64,000 bases of DNA from Rhizomys pruinosus (taxonomy: Eukaryota > Chordata > Mammalia > Rodentia > Spalacidae). Both the position numbers and the translations under genes were made by a program. The stretch spans positions 1,787,088 through 1,851,087 of the forward strand of contig VZQC01005680.1 of NCBI GenBank assembly GCA_009823505.1, in the 5' to 3' direction. Positions 1 to 11,165 of this stretch are shown piece after piece; positions within the stretch are counted from its first letter, which is position 1; each line of letters starts with the position of its first letter. The notes under the pieces were generated by a model. The model was given only the letters and a program-made list of their open reading frames with translations. It was not told the origin of the DNA and searched no databases.

Positions 1-1144
1 ACCCTTAAACACAACAGACAGGAAGCAATAACAAAATCAGAGCAGAACTCAATGAAATAGAAACAAAGAACAATACAAAAAAATCAATGAACCAAAAGTT
101 GGTTCTTTGAAGAAGAATAACAAGATTAGACAGACCTCTAGCCCAGTTAATCAAAAGAAAAGAGAAAAACTCCAAATCATACAATTTGTGACAAAAAGGG
201 AAAGTCACAATAGACAAGGAAGATCCAGAAAATTATATGTGAATACTTCAAAAACCTATACTTTACCAGTTTGAAAACCTAGAAGAAAAAGGTTGTATTA
301 TCTGAAAATCCTGGAATCACCAAAGCTCAACCAAGAAGAGATCCACAGCTTAAACGGAACCCGTTAATACATGAAGAAATTGAAGATTTAATAATAAAGC
401 CTCCCAACCTAAAAAAAGCCCAGGGCCCAGGACGGTTTCATTGCAGAATTCTATAACGTTTCAAAATGACCTTACAACCATTATTACTGAAATGTTTAGA
501 AGGATACAAACAGAGGGAATTCTCCCAATTCCTTCTATGAAGCCAGCATCACTCTAATTACCAAACCAGGTAAAGATATAACCAAAAAGGAGAATTATAG
601 ACCCATCTCCCTAATGAACACAGATACCAAATTCTAAACAGGATACTGGCAAATCGTCTACAGACCACATCAAGAAGATCATCCACCATGACCAAGTTGA
701 ATTCATCCAGAGACGCAGCGATGGTAAAATCATACGAAATCAATAAATATCATCAAAAACATAAATGGAAGGAAAGACAAAACTACACCATAATTCCAAT
801 GCTATGCTGAAAAAGCCTTTGACAAAATCCGCACTCTTTCATGCTTAAAGTGCCAGAAGGGATTGGATTGGAGGTCATTCCTCAATGTAATCAAAGCCAT
901 TTGGAAACCCACAGCCAATATTTCCTAAATGGGGAAATGATAAGAAACATTTCCTTTAAGGTAGGAAATCGGCAAGGCTGCCCCTTGTCACCACTCTCTC
1001 TTTCAATATAGTGCTTGAAATCACTTGCTAGAGCAATTAGGCAAGAAAAGGAAATTAAGGAGTATAATTGAAAGAAGTCAGCTATCTCTTTTGCTGGATG
1101 ATATCGATTGTTCACTTAAGGGTGTAAAACTCCACCGAAAAAAA

Positions 1145-1178
<34 letters not shown>

Positions 1179-3150
1179 AAAAGTGGCAGATACAAAATTA
1201 CCTAAAAATCCAGTAGCTTTTCTTTAACCAACAACAAGCAACGAGAAAAGAAACAAAAGGAAGATCCATTCTCATGCCAATAGCCTCAAAAACACAAATA
1301 TCGAGAAACCAAAAAAAAAAAAAAAAAAACAAAAAAAAATCAAAACAAAAAATTAAAAACCTTTAAAGAAAGAATTGAAGAAGGACATCAGAAGATGGAA
1401 AAAAAAAAAAACCGTCCTATGCTCTATGGATTGGGAAATCAATTAACATAGTAAAAATGTCCATTCTCCCAACTCTTGGTATACATTTAATAGATCCCAA
1501 TTAAAATCTCAAGAGTTTCTTCACGGCTTGGGAAAAAGTCCTTGAATTCATTTGGAAAAAAAAAGATCCTTGAATAGCCACAGAACACTGATAGTGCAGA
1601 AAAGCTACACAGGGGGCTCTCTATACCGACTTCAAATACATATACAGGAGTTAATAGTCATTAAACAGCATGGATCTGGCAACAACACAGACTGTTGACA
1701 ATGGACAAACCCGAAATCCAACTCTGAACACTCAAATTTCGCGCGATCTCTATTGACAACGGGGGCAGAAAGACCAATGGAAGAAAAGTCAGCATCTTCG
1801 CAAGTGGTGTTGGCAAACTGGTGGCATCACCATTAGTGAAGAATGAAATTAAACCCCTACCTCTCTCACTATACAAAAGTCAATTCAAACGATGGATCAA
1901 ACTCAGGACCTCAAATTAAAGGCGCTAGATAAAGAAAAAAGTGGGTAGAGACTGTATACATGGGAAGGAAAATAGACATATTTTCCTAAGATATAGACCG
2001 TGGAACATTGCCTAATCGATTAGCTCTGGAATTAAGGTTACAAGAAATGGGACTCCTTAAACTCAAAAAACTTCTGTCATCAAACAGAAACATCAAGACT
2101 AATGAAAAAAAAAAATCAAGTGGAGAAACTTCACTGCAGATACATCTGACAAAGCATTGATTTCCAAATATATAAACTACTCAAAAACATAAGAGAAAAA
2201 GAAAACAATGACCCACTCAATAGATGAGCAAAGATCGAATAACAGAGACTTACACAGATGAGGACATAGAGATCTCTAGAAACACCTCAAGAAGTGTTAA
2301 CATCTCTCAATATTAAGGAATGAAAAGTCCACAAATCCACTTTAGACATTTTCATCTTACTCCCAATCGATGGCTAGGAATCAAGGAAACAAGATATACC
2401 ATGCTGAGGAGGTCTGTGGGGAAAGGGGAACACTCATCCACTGCTGGGGGATTGTAAACTAGTGTATAGCCATGATGGAAGTCGTGTGGGAAACCCTTTG
2501 GAAGACATGGAAATTGAATTAGCCACCTGACCCGCCATCCACTCCTAGGTATGTAACCTCAAGACTCACCCACCACGAGATTAAGTAATACACGGCACAC
2601 TCGTTTATTTACCTCTCTTCACAATAGCAAGGAGCTGAAACCAACCAAAATGCCCTCAACTGATTGAGTGGAAGGAGAAAATGTCGGTTACATCTACACA
2701 AATAGTTTCTATTAGACAGTAAAGAAAGCTGACATCATGAGTTTTGCAATGGAACTGGCTAGGAGCTAGAGACACTCTGAGTGACAGTAACACCAGTCCA
2801 AAAACAAAACAACGAATGGGTATCCTCTCACTCTGTGGATGCTAATGCCAATTCCTAGTTGTAAGATATTTCTTGTGCACAGCCCCTTGACTTTTGCCCA
2901 AGCTATTGGGATGTGATTGCATATTGGAACAACAACCATGACAGAAAGGGGCTGCTATCAAAGAACTGACTGAAACAGATAACTTCTGCTTCAAAACAAT
3001 CAATTCCACAAAATGAAAAAAAAAAAAATAACAGACTGAGAAAGAGATGAAAAACATGTTGGCCAGACTGCATGAGCTCAGGTTGGGATTCAAACCGGGG
3101 GGGGGTAGGAGGGATAGTGGGGGGGACATGGGCGGTCTAGATTATATTTA
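1..3150 (+). mobile_element. L1 3' half (ORF2 C-terminal part and 3' UTR), heavily disrupted
   Basis: Colinear with the intact L1 at about 58064-61180: it begins in the same part of ORF2, passes through the reverse-transcriptase and C-terminal regions and ends with the same 3' UTR motifs near 2840-3150. The 5' part is cut off by the window edge. The frame is broken by very many small insertions and deletions. Two A-rich ORF2 stretches (about 1136-1176 and 1310-1360) are replaced by near-pure A runs. It lies in the intron downstream of the GALNT17 exon. The 3' UTR type matches the intact L1, so the subfamily looks young although the sequence looks badly damaged. Confidence 0.92.
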
Positions 3151-3250
3151 TTTTTTATTTACTTTTTTTTATTTATAGTTTTCATTAGAAAACGGACGTT
3201 TTTCTTTTAATACATGTATTGATGTAGCAGACTTGAATATTGTCAATGCA

Positions 3251-3375
3251 CTGGGCCTTTTGGCTCATATGATAATCCTAACACCTAGGAGGCTGAGGCC
3301 GGGGATTGACCATGAGTTTGAAGCCAGCCTGGGTTTTATACAATAATATACTGTCTTGTAAAACCCCCCAAATAC
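3251..3375 (+). repeat. Degenerate B1-like SINE
   Basis: Weak match to the B1 pattern: a 'tggctcatatgataatcc' left part, then 'aggaggctgaggc', then 'gagtttgaagccagcctggg'. Diverged and internally damaged. It is followed by AT-rich tetranucleotide-like sequence to about 3460. Confidence 0.55.
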
Positions 3376-3571
3376 ATAAAATAAAATGATAGATATATAG
3401 ATAATAGATATATTGATTGAGAGATGATAATATATGAAAATCAATAGACATTAAAACTTCAATTATCATCTTTAGATATAGAAACAAAAGTGATATTTTT
3501 TATTTAAAGCTCTTTTTTCTTGGAGAAGCTTTCCATATGCTTTTGGATTACATTTATAACAGATTAACTTT

Positions 3572-4039
3572 TGTGAGGAACTCTAGGTTCCGAGACCTGG
3601 ACCACCACTCTGATGTAGGACACGGACAACCAACTCGAAGGAAGGCGGACAAAGTTTTATTTCTGAATCTTAACTTTTTATATCTCTCACAGGTTGCAGA
3701 TGTTTTCCAAGGACAATTACAGAAAGCTACAAAGTGTATACATGCTAGATGCAAGGAAGGCTTCAGGGGTGAGACAGAATCCAAGGTTCAGCAGGCCTAG
3801 CCATAAAAGTAAACAGGGAGCATAGTGACATTGGGTTTCAGCAATAATATGTCTAGCAAGTCCTGTGTTTACATTCTAAGTATAAACAATCAAGGGCAGA
3901 GTCTTAGCTAAACTCTGCAAGCTTCTACCAAGCCCAAGCAGTCAAACACAATCATACCAAGTCGGCCCTCCGCCAACTCTTTGAGAGGCTTCCTTCAAGC
4001 CTTTGACATTCATCCATCCAGAGAATTCACGACTCCACA
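3572..4039 (-). mobile_element. Solo ERV LTR
   Basis: A 468-bp segment bounded by TGTGAGG at the low end and CTCCACA at the high end, i.e. TG...CA termini. It is flanked by the direct repeat ACTTT (3567-3571 and 4040-4044; AACTTT if one more base is allowed). On the minus strand a TATA-like 'gatataaaaag' is followed about 20 bases later by an AATAAA polyadenylation signal, then a short R/U5-like tail ending TTCCTCACA. No internal retroviral genes adjoin it, so it is a solo LTR. Exact family not assigned; the 5-6 bp duplication suits ERVL or ERVK classes. Confidence 0.75.
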
Positions 4040-4054
4040 ACTTTTTTCTGGGAC

Positions 4055-4245
4055 AGTCTCTAGTAGCTTACCCTGCCTGGCTTCAAACTCACCATCAGCC
4101 AAGGATGACCTTGAACTTCTGATCTTCCTGCTGGGATGATAGATGTGTGCCTCCAGGCCTGGCTTGTGCAGTGTGAGGAATGCAACCCTGGGTTTCCTGC
4201 ACGCTAGGCTGGCACCCTACTAAACGAGCCACATCCCCAGCCTTT
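4055..4245 (-). repeat. B4-type composite SINE (B1-like plus ID-like)
   Basis: Reverse orientation: a B1-derived part ('aaggatgaccttgaacttc', 'ctgctgggatgata') is followed by an ID-like part ending 'gagccacatccccagcc'. This is the ID-B1 fusion layout of B4 SINEs. Confidence 0.75.
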
Positions 4246-4390
4246 AATGTCTTCATTTAGCTAATACCAACTAAAGGCCTTGGTTGCTCGATTGGAGGAG
4301 AGACAGAGCAAAATAAAAGATTCCTCTAGAGTCACAAATATCACAGTAGAGTCAGATTCACAGCCAAATCTACACCAGTGGGTTAAGCTG

Positions 4391-4398
4391 TAACTTAC
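4391..4398 (-). other. GALNT17: Splice donor of the GALNT17 exon
   Basis: On the minus strand the exon ends ..CCCACTAA and is followed directly by GTAAGTTA, a near-consensus 5' splice site. The exon therefore ends in phase 2, after two bases of a Lys codon. Confidence 0.88.
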
Positions 4399-4582
4399 TT
4401 AGTGGGCCGATAATCCGGGATGGACCTATCCAAGGAAATCTTTTCGCTGAGGTAGGAATTGTAGCCATACTTCTCATGAGGTCCTTTGGCCTTTTCTTCT
4501 TCTGAGGGGGAAAGAGTTGCAGGAAGGCCCCCTTTGCCACGCCCACCATAGCCTTCGATGAGCCCAAGGGATTTAGATAGGC
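4399..4582 (-). CDS. GALNT17: GALNT17 coding exon (probably exon 2)
   Basis: Internal exon of a polypeptide N-acetylgalactosaminyltransferase family gene, read on the minus strand. GalNAc-transferases are Golgi type II membrane proteins that start mucin-type O-glycosylation; GALNT17 is a divergent, brain-enriched member. The exon is 184 nt and encodes about 61 residues, including GLIEGYGGRGKGG, EEEKAKGPHEKYGYNSYLSE and ISLDRSIPDYRPTK. The last part is the conserved segment just before the catalytic GT-A domain. I recognise this from the known protein, where it lies at about residues 80-141. An acceptor with a long pyrimidine tract precedes it and a GTAAGT donor follows. It begins after the first base of a Gly codon and ends after two bases of a Lys codon, matching the known junctions. 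The flanking exons are outside the window, so the catalytic domain is not visible. The reading frame is intact. A retrocopy is excluded because the splice sites are intact. Confidence 0.92.
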
Positions 4583-4612
4583 CTAGAGGAAAAGAGGAGG
4601 GAAAAGAGTGAT
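4583..4612 (-). other. GALNT17: Splice acceptor and pyrimidine tract of the GALNT17 exon
   Basis: Reading the minus strand into the exon, a pyrimidine tract (..TTCCCTCCTCTTTTCCTCTAG) ends in AG immediately before the coding sequence. This is a strong 3' splice site and confirms a real exon on this strand. Confidence 0.88.
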
Positions 4613-4754
4613 TCAAAAATGCCTTACCTAGATAAATCACAGTCTCAGATACAGCTTCAGTGGAAATGTAGACATCACGTATAACAGAAAAAAAGGATAT
4701 CCTCAGTTTATGTAGCCTATATATATGCTCTGAGAATATGTATGGGTGGGACAG

Positions 4755-4890
4755 GGGCCCATGTAGCCCAGGCTGATCTTCAACTCGCTACATAGCTGAG
4801 GATGACCTTGAACCCCTGATTGTGACACTTCTATTTCCAGAGTGCTGGGATGACAGGTGCGTGTCACCATCCTGGATTTATGCACATGCT
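4755..4890 (-). repeat. B1-like SINE
   Basis: Reverse B1 signature: 'catgtagcccaggctgatct', 'gaccttgaacccctgat', 'agtgctgggatgacaggtgc'. Diverged. Confidence 0.7.
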
Positions 4891-5019
4891 GCGATGTATC
4901 AATGGATAGGAAGGTCCAAGCCATCCTGAGCTCTTGGATTCAAGTCTAAATATCTGTTAGGATCTTCTCTCTGTTTTTGAAAACACATGAAAAACATGGT
5001 CCATAAAACGGAGACCACT

Positions 5020-5245
5020 GGGGCTGGAGAGATGGCCTAGCGGTTAAGAGTGCCAACTGCTCTTGCAGAGGACCCAGGTTCGATCCCCAACACCCACGTG
5101 GTGGCTGAGAGCCATCTTTAACTCCAGTTCCAGAGGAATCCGATGCCCTCTTCTGACCTCCGAGGCATTGCATGACACAGGTGCACAGACCTACATGCAG
5201 ACAGTACACTCATACACATAAAGAATAAATAAAATTAAAAAAACA
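5020..5245 (+). repeat. B2/B3-type SINE
   Basis: Starts 'ggggctggagagatggccta', has the tRNA-like B-box 'ggttcgatccccaacacc' and ends in an A-rich tail. It is flanked by a clear target-site duplication GAGACCACT (5011-5019 and 5246-5254). Single-copy form of the internal 'aactccagttccag' block. Confidence 0.95.
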
Positions 5246-5254
5246 GAGACCACT

Positions 5255-5813
5255 AATAATGAAAGAAATAAAGATTCCATTCCCCAAATGGAATGGAATT
5301 GGGCATGTTCTGAGTGTCCACCTCCTTTTCTCCCTTGGAAAATCACAGCCAGGTTCTGTGTGCAGGAAGAGAAAGTTCCAGGGACATCACAAGGAAGTGC
5401 CAGGCTGAGGGAGGCACTGCTTCCCATGAACATGGAAAGACACATACTTGATCTAACCAAGAAGAAGTTGGAAATCCAACCAAGGATCCAAAGCAGCTCT
5501 TAGCCTAACAGTTGTATTTAAATTTCACCTAAACAGCAAATGGAAATATGAAATTAGAGAGGATAAATCAGAGAAAAGAAAAAAGTGCACAAGGATGATA
5601 ACGGTATGCAGAGAAGGGCTCCAGAAGTTTCCTTAGCAACTGTAGCTCCCAGGAGATGGGCAGGAGATTCCTATTGTCCCATTACACTAGAAAGACCTTG
5701 AGGAGTAATTTCGGAAACCCTAGCTCTGAGAGGTTTCGATCCTGAGCTAAGAAAGTTTGTACTTATGGCTCTCATTACTTATAGCAATTGCAAATGTTCA
5801 AGCCACATAGCAT

Positions 5814-5814
<1 letters not shown>
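5255..5814. other. Non-repetitive intronic stretch
   Basis: No gene, SINE or tandem repeat recognised. Short ORFs on both strands have no recognisable content. Confidence 0.5.

Positions 5815-5848
<34 letters not shown>
5815..5848. repeat. (CA)n microsatellite
   Basis: About 16 uninterrupted CA dinucleotides, directly abutting the tail side of a reverse ID element. Confidence 0.95.
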
Positions 5849-5850
<2 letters not shown>

Positions 5851-5923
5851 GTTGGGGATTGAACATAATGCTTCAATCATACTATGTAGGTGCCCTACCT
5901 CTGAGCCACACCCCCAGGCCTTC
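5849..5923 (-). repeat. ID-type SINE
   Basis: Reverse ID pattern: 'ttggggattgaac' at the B-box side and 'ctctgagccacacccccagg' at the start of the element. The adjoining (CA)n is likely derived from its tail. Confidence 0.8.
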
Positions 5924-6432
5924 ATTACCAATATGTACCACAGGTATCATCTCCCTTTAAGGGTGAGCAGCCATTGATCCCAGGGGGACCCTAACTTCCC
6001 CAGAGGGCATCCCTCAGCAAGTCAGAGGTCAACAGTTCTGAAAACAGAGATTTTGCAGCAAAACACCAAGACTCGGCCTCTATTGCTACCATTTCTGCAA
6101 ACAGAAATGTATTCTCTGTAATGTCAAGATGAAAATTACAGTCTTGGCCAACAGCTGGGATCAGTCTTGTATAGCATTCTCCTGACTGAGAACGGTTTCT
6201 GTAGTTCGGAATGTTCTGGAACTCGGATCTCCCTGCTCCCTGCCCAATCCCAGCAGAGTCTCCGGCATCTGAGAATCTCATTATCTCAGTATTCCCTGTC
6301 TACACCTTTGTCTCTGTCACATACTGAATCTTGGCGTGGAACAAAAATATCGATAATGTTATTTTCATGGGCTGAAACAGCCTCCCAAGTCAAATACAAA
6401 TACTTGTGTTTGTCTTTAAAATCACTCAGCAT

Positions 6433-6664
6433 GGGGCTGGAGAGAGGGCTCAGTGGCTAAGAGCCCCGACTGTTCTTGCAGAGGACCCGGGTTCGATTCC
6501 TAGCACCCACATGGTGGCTAAGAACCATCTTTAACTCTAGTTCCAGGGGAATCTGACGCCCTTGGGAATCTGACTCCCTCTTCTGACCTCCGCGGCATTG
6601 CATGACACGGTTGCACCAATGTACATGCAGACAGTACATTCACACACATTAAAAATAATAAAAC
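6433..6664 (+). repeat. B2/B3-type SINE (first of a tandem pair)
   Basis: 'ggggctggagagagggctca' start, B-box 'gggttcgattcctagcacc', A-rich end near 6664. It contains a copy-specific duplication around 'gggaatctgac' (about 6548-6570). Confidence 0.93.
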
Positions 6665-6665
6665 A

Positions 6666-6942
6666 GGGGCTGGAGAGATGGGCTAGTGGCTAAGAGCACC
6701 AACCGCTCTTGCAGAGGACCCAGGTTCGATCCCCAGCACACGCATGGTGGCTAAGAACCGTCTGTAACTCCAATTCCAGGAGAACTCCAGTTCCAGGGGA
6801 ATCTGACACCCTCTTCTGACCTCCACAGCATTGCACGACACAGGTGCACAGACCTACATGAAGACATTACATTCATACACATAATAAATTAATAAATAAA
6901 TAAATTAAAAATGTTTAAAAAATAAAACAAATGAAAACAAAA
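6666..6942 (+). repeat. B2/B3-type SINE (second of a tandem pair)
   Basis: Inserted in the tail of the preceding copy, same orientation, with the duplicated 'aactccaattccaggag' / 'aactccagttccagggg' block. The pair is flanked by AAAATCACTCAGCAT (6418-6432 and about 6945-6959), so the tandem arrangement sits inside one target-site duplication. Confidence 0.93.
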
Positions 6943-6958
6943 TAAAATCACTCAGCAT

Positions 6959-7075
6959 AAGACATGGTGGCATACACCTGTAATCCTATCACTTGGGAGG
7001 CAGATGAAACAGAATTGTGAGTTCAAAGCCAGTCTGGACTACATAGAGAAACTCTGTCTCAGAACAATGAAAAAC
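6959..7075 (+). repeat. B1 SINE
   Basis: 'catggtggcatacacctgta', 'cttgggaggcag', 'gagttcaaagccagtctgg', 'aaactctgtctcag'. Diverged B1. Confidence 0.85.
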
Positions 7076-7089
7076 TAAAACAAAGTCAC

Positions 7090-7336
7090 TTTTTTTTATT
7101 AATTTTATTTATTTCTGTATGTGTATGAATGTACTGTCTGCATGCAAGTTTGTGCACGCGTGTCATGCAATGCCGCGGAGGTCAGAAGAGGGTCTCGGAT
7201 TCCCCTGGAACTGGAGTTCTCCTGGAATTGGAGTTTCAGACGGTTTTTGGCCACCATGTGGGTGCTGGGGATCGAACCCGGGTCCTCTGTAAGAGCGGTC
7301 GGCACTCTTAACCGCTAGGCCATCTCTCCAGCCCCA
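7090..7336 (-). repeat. B2/B3-type SINE
   Basis: Begins with a T-rich tail and ends 'ccatctctccagcccc'. Flanked by ACAAAGTCACTTTT on both sides (about 7078-7091 and 7337-7350). Carries the internal duplication subfamily mark and many CpGs, so it looks young. Confidence 0.95.
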
Positions 7337-7607
7337 CAAAGTCACTTTTGATAAGACATTATTAGAGATAATGTATTATAGAAAAGTATTGGCAACTCTT
7401 CAACATTCAACATGCTATAAGTAGTTATTGTATGACCAAGCCACTCCAGCGCAAGGTATGAATCAAAAGCCAAATAAAAAATATATGTCCATACAAAACT
7501 CCAACCCCATGCTCATAGCTGGCTTATCCATGTTGCTAAATGTGGTAAAATGTGATATTGGCATTCTATGGTGGGCTCAGCAATAATAGAAAATGAAGTA
7601 GCTGGGT

Positions 7608-7893
7608 ATGGTGGTGATGGATGGATGGATGGATGGACAGACAGAAAATAAAGTAGTAGATTATAGACAGATAAATGATATATAGATACTAAATGATAGA
7701 TGCTAGATAAAGAGAGATGATAGATCATAGATTGATAAGGAGGGATGATAGATTATCAACAGAGATAATAAAGATAGATGACAGATGATAGACAGATGAT
7801 TGATGAGTGATATTGACAGATAGACATAGATATAGATGGATGATAGACAAATGGTTAGTATATACAGAAAGAAAATAGATAAATAATAGAGCT

Positions 7894-7938
<45 letters not shown>

Positions 7939-7940
7939 GA
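7608..7940. repeat. Simple-repeat cluster: (ATGG)n, (GATA)-like, (TC)n, (TA)n
   Basis: Successive impure tracts: ATGG at about 7615-7640, ATAG/GATA-like to 7890, TC at about 7893-7917 and TA at 7918-7938. ORFs on the minus strand here are artefacts of the repeat. Confidence 0.9.
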
Positions 7941-8480
7941 TTCATATATATATATGAAAGAAGTAAGGTTCTTTGGTGTTTGGATACATAAAGAGGATGT
8001 ACCTTCATGGGAGCTGGGATCACAAGTCATTTAAATAGGGTAACATTATGGATAATTTAAAATACTGTCATGAAGCTTGTAACCATAAAACCCTCTTGTG
8101 AGAGGTCATTCTGCTTCTACCAAGATAAAGTTAAAAACTTTCTTGCAAAACACAGAAACACACAATAAAATTATTTTAAATTGTATAAAATAGGTAGCTG
8201 AGCTTTTAGGAAAGAGAAACTCCTGAGATAAGTTAAAGAGGGAATATAGACAGCTGAGAAAGGAGAAAGGATAAGGTGATCCTTAACTAAAGGCTAACCT
8301 ATAAGACATGGAATCCAGATTCCCTAGAAAAGAAAATTGAAACAGAAATATCTGTAAGAATTCAGATTCCCTTGTGAAGTATACTGGGGGGAAAAGTATG
8401 GGTAATTATTATTTTAACCAAAGGGCTGGGCTGTGATGTAGCCCAGTGGTGGGGAAGCTACCTAGAATCTCCCAATGAGG

Positions 8481-8728
8481 AGCTGGGGGTGTGGCTCAGT
8501 GGTAGAACTCATTTTCAAAATTCCTAGTGAGGAACAGTATAGACATGGCTGGCTGAGCATGTAGCCTAGGCAAACTGTAAGTTCCATGTTCTGGTGAGAG
8601 ACCCCATTCAAAAGCCAAAGAGAACAGTGCCCGAGGAGTGATGACCAAGGTTGCCTTCTGACCTTCAAATGCAGTGATGCTCCCATGTGTGTGCACATGC
8701 ACAGACACACACACAAATAAAAACTAAG
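8481..8728 (+). repeat. Old tRNA-derived SINE (RSINE1/B4-like), preceded by an ID-like fragment
   Basis: 'gctgggggtgtggctcagtg' resembles an ID head. The 3' part has 'ccttctgaccttcaaatgc' and a CA-rich tail. A further ID-like piece is at about 8425-8465. Strongly diverged, so the subfamily is uncertain. Confidence 0.6.
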
Positions 8729-9110
8729 AGAGCCCATGCTTATGCTACCAAGGCCATGCAGGGAATTTGGCTCCTAAGAGAGTATTTGTGTTTTTCTTGT
8801 GACTGTGACTTCTCTCCATTCTGAAAGATGCCCACTTAGCCTCACAAAAACACAGTGCCTCCCAGCGCAACGTGACAACTATGAATTATATATTTCGTGG
8901 TCCATGTGTTCCCATTTTCCCCCCAATTTCACCTGCCAGAAAGGTGTAACAAGGCAGCAAAAATTTCTTCTGGCATCTTAATGTGCTTATTTAGTGGGCT
9001 CCAGAAGCTGCTGGCAAAGATACATACAACTTCAAGTCCACACAGAAAGGCCAAGTTGCTGGTCTTTGTCAGAGAACACTGCCACTAGAATATGTTCAGT
9101 TGACCCCACT

Positions 9111-9420
9111 ATATTAGTTACTTTTCTAATGTGCTGTGACAAAAATCTCTGAATAAAGCAACTTAAGGAAAGAAGGAAAGGTTTATCGTGGTTCACAGTT
9201 TAAGGATGTATACAGTCCATCATGGTGGGGAGGCATGGCGGCAGGAGCGTGAGGCAGCTGCTCACATGGCCTCCACAGTCAGGAAGCAGAGAGATGAATG
9301 CGGGTGCTCAGCACTCGGGTCTGTGGTGTATGTGTTCCTCTGGAACCATAAGCATAAATGAAATCTTCCTTCTAGTTCCTTGGTCATAGTGCTTTATCCA
9401 ACCAACAGTAACTAATGCAG
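9111..9420 (+). mobile_element. hAT-Charlie-like non-autonomous element
   Basis: Starts 'tattagttacttttctaatg' with 'ctgtgacaaaaatc', then 'tccatcatggtggggaggca' and 'ggcaggagcgtgaggcagct', and ends 'cagtaactaatgcag'. This is the common rodent element with hAT-like ends (URR1/RChARR1 type; family name from memory). Confidence 0.8.
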
Positions 9421-9447
9421 TGATCCTGTCTCAAAGGAACAAGGTGA

Positions 9448-9590
9448 TTGAGGACAGCTGAAGGACTCCTCTGGCACATATGCATACACCATACATATAT
9501 ATTGCACACGTACACCACAGACATGTCACACACCACACACACATTACATGCATATATAGATACACACGACAGAGAGAGAGAAGGCAGGGA
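9448..9590. repeat. CA-rich low-complexity sequence
   Basis: Impure ACAC/CATA-rich stretch ending in a short GA run (about 9570-9580). It creates spurious ORFs on both strands. Confidence 0.7.
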
Positions 9591-9693
9591 AGACATGAAA
9601 GCACTTGCCTCCAACGTTAGTGTGGGAATTTTGCTTTGTTTTTATTTGAGGCAGGTTTTGCTATGGAGCCTCTCAACTCACATCCTCTTTCTT

Positions 9694-9940
9694 TTATTTT
9701 TTTTAAATTTATTTATTTATTTATGTGTATGAATGTACTATCTGCATGCGGGTCTGTGTACCTGTGTCGTGCAATGCTGCGGAGGTCAGAAGAGGGTGTC
9801 AGATTCCCCTGGAACTAGAGTTCCCCTGGAATTGGAGTTACAGATGGTTCTCAGCCGCCATGTGGGTGCTGGGGATCAAACCCGGGTCCTCCGCAAGAGC
9901 AGTCGGCTCTCTTACCGCTAGGCCATCCCTCCAGCCCCAC
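9694..9940 (-). repeat. B2/B3-type SINE
   Basis: T-rich tail first, ending 'ccatccctccagcccc'. Flanking duplication ACATCCTCTTTCTT (about 9680-9693 and 9939-9952). Internal duplication subfamily. Confidence 0.95.
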
Positions 9941-10464
9941 ATCCTCTTTCTTAAGCTACCCCTCCTCCATGTTAGTTAGAATCAGAAAATCAAGCAATAG
10001 TTATTAAGGGTTGTTGTAATTTAGCCCCCTAAATCACTTTACTCGGTGCCTTATTCTTCAGTTGGAGAAGCTCAAGTCATCTCTTGCTTGAGTTGCCGCA
10101 GTCGTCTCCTAACACTGTAGGATGAGGCTTCTGGCAGGCAGCTGTAATCTCTACTTGATTAGAACTCATTAGTGCTCCCTGTAGAAGACAACCTCAGAGA
10201 TGCCACCATAGAGCTGAGTCCTACTTGTTTCTCTACTGCATCCTTTGTTTCTGCTATGCCAACTCTCTCCTGATGTTTCCCAAATGACAAAGACCAGGCT
10301 CCCACTGCCTGCATTCAACAAACTCTGAAAGTCTTTTCATGGGTGAATGGGTTATCAGGGACCCACATGCATGGCACAGAAACATTCAAATGAACCATAC
10401 CCACAGCTCCTCACTGGGGGATTCTAGCAGGTGCTCTACTACTTAGACATGGTCCATCCTTCTT

Positions 10465-10600
10465 TTTACTTTTTGAATAGAGAATCTTGCTTAGCTATCC
10501 CAGCTGGTCTTGAACTCACTCTGTAGCCCAGGCAGCCCTGGGACTTATGATCCCCATACCTCGCTTCTCAAATATCTGGCACTGCATGCCTGTGCCAGCA
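10465..10600 (-). repeat. B1-like SINE
   Basis: Reverse B1 signature: 'ctggtcttgaactcactctg', 'tagcccaggcagccctggga'. Diverged. Confidence 0.7.
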
Positions 10601-10604
10601 GTTC

Positions 10605-11165
10605 CTACTTGAAGCTCTTTTTGAATGATGGCCAGCTTAGACTATCAAAGGCTGCTCTGATTTTCAGTGGAAATCTCACCAAAAATCTCAGTCGAATCTA
10701 ACAGTGTGGCTGGTGGCATATTTTATGAGCCTTGACTGTTCACTCATGCGGGTGCAGGTCTCTTGAAAAAGGGAGTGACCAACCCTTGGTATTTTGCACA
10801 TGGTCTGATGTACAGGAAGCATCTCAAAATGCTATTTGCACAAATGAGCTGTTAAATGAGCCAGTAAGTATGTGAAGAAGTGAATGAATCCTTTGTAGGT
10901 TGCGCTGGGCAAATATATCACCGTGGTCCAGTGTAGACACAGAAACCTCTTAGTGACATGTCAGAAATCAGCCAACAATGCTTCATGAACAGAGTCACCT
11001 CATCATCAACACCCCAGTGCATACATTCTTGATGTTTGTTGACAATTGCATTATGATGATGGTTCTGACATTTTCCATCCTGCATCCTCAGATCCTGCCA
11101 GACATGATGTCCAAAGGTTATGTCCGCCTTAATATCCCAAACGAAGTCATGTGAATTCAGCTGTG
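10605..11165. other. Non-repetitive intronic stretch
   Basis: No repeat family or exon recognised. The longest minus-strand ORF here (about 99 codons from 11217) has no recognisable domain. Confidence 0.5.

Noticed and set aside
5020..5100. tRNA gene suggested by A-box and B-box sequence
   Set aside because: The match is the tRNA-derived head of a B2/B3-type SINE; the cloverleaf is not maintained. The same applies to all other SINE heads.
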